This document shows, piece by piece, positions 5,865 through 6,054 of a stretch of 6,054 nucleotides of DNA. The notes under the pieces were generated by a model. The model was not told the DNA's origin, did not search any database, and saw nothing but the letters and a program-made list of their open reading frames with translations. The stretch comes from Planctomycetota bacterium (GTDB lineage: Bacteria; Planctomycetota; UBA1135; GCA-002686595). Where the stretch lies: positions 1 through 6,054 of the forward strand of contig JAQBVH010000225.1 in NCBI GenBank assembly GCA_027623615.1, in the 5' to 3' direction. Positions within the stretch are counted from its first letter, which is position 1. Every line of letters starts with the position of its first letter. Made by a program: the position numbers and the translations under genes.

Positions 5865-6054
5865 TTAGAGGACTCTCTCCAAGTCCTCGAGCTGGCTGGC
5901 CGTGCGCAGGGTCAGCCCTTGCAGGTGCTCGAGGTCGATGTGCAAGCGTGTCAGGGCGCCCTCATCGAAGGGGTAGGCCAGGCCGTCGTGCCCCACGCCT
6001 GCACCCAGGTGGGAGCAGACGATGTCGGCCACGTGGATCGCGTCGACCAACGGG
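5865..6054 (-). CDS. C-terminal end of a probable HDOD-domain protein (5' part outside window)
   Basis: Only the last 62 residues are present, ending in TAA at 5867-5865; the frame stays open to the right edge, so the start is not in view. The visible part reads VDAIHVADIVCSHLGAGVG, then AYPFDEGALTRLHIDLEHL and a charged helical tail. The pattern of a helix with IHVADIVCSHLG, a Gly-rich turn, a Pro and then a short 'ALxxL' helix is what the ends of HDOD (HD-related output) domains look like. HDOD proteins are regulatory, usually lack the metal-binding residues of true HD phosphohydrolases, and often sit beside receiver or CheX genes. The gene is 12 nt upstream of the CheY-like regulator, so it likely leads this operon or is part of it. 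A true HD-type phosphodiesterase is the main alternative. Since TTG at 6050 could act as a start, a very short gene is formally possible but unlikely. Confidence 0.7.
   Translation of the reverse strand, partial: PLVDAIHVADIVCSHLGAGVGHDGLAYPFDEGALTRLHIDLEHLQGLTLRTASQLEDLERVL

Overview
The window is GC-rich bacterial DNA (roughly two thirds G+C by eye), and every gene I can support reads on the minus strand. The mix is a large secreted KP-43-type subtilase, a secreted protein with a carboxypeptidase-regulatory-like fold, and a chemotaxis-type signalling cluster, with strong G/C bias at third codon positions. That fits Planctomycetota or a similar GC-rich group such as Myxococcota or Acidobacteriota. 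This placement is an inference from gene style only; no rRNA, tRNA or other phylogenetic marker is present.

In transcription order (right to left) the window starts inside a gene whose last 62 residues look like the C-terminus of an HDOD-domain signalling protein (6054-5865). After 12 nt comes a single-domain CheY-like response regulator (5852-5469), then a CheX/CheC-family phosphatase (5469-5035) whose ATG shares one base with the regulator's TGA, then a two-domain CheB methylesterase (5038-3980) whose ATG overlaps the cheX TGA by four bases. These four genes look like one translationally coupled operon that receives, removes and uses phosphoryl signals. CheX would be expected to dephosphorylate the CheY-like protein. 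CheB would be expected to demethylate or deamidate chemoreceptors when phosphorylated by a CheA that is not in this window. No CheA, CheW, CheR or receptor gene is visible here.

A 77 nt gap follows, then a 347-residue predicted secreted protein (3902-2859) with a CarboxypepD_reg/Cna-B-like beta sandwich. Next is a 449 nt gene-free stretch (2858-2410) holding several small dyads and a phased T-tract cluster, but no convincing terminator or promoter.

The left 2.4 kb is a subtilisin-family protease (start 2409) that runs off the left edge after 803 codons. Its catalytic Asp-His-Asn-Ser set is intact. It has a long N-terminal region containing two copies of a propeptide-like unit, and a C-terminal jelly roll of the KP-43 type. 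I see no mobile element, CRISPR array or RNA gene, and nothing that demonstrates a wholly new system. The points most worth a second look are the HDOD-CheY-CheX-CheB arrangement, the duplicated pro-region of the protease, and the structured leader region upstream of it.
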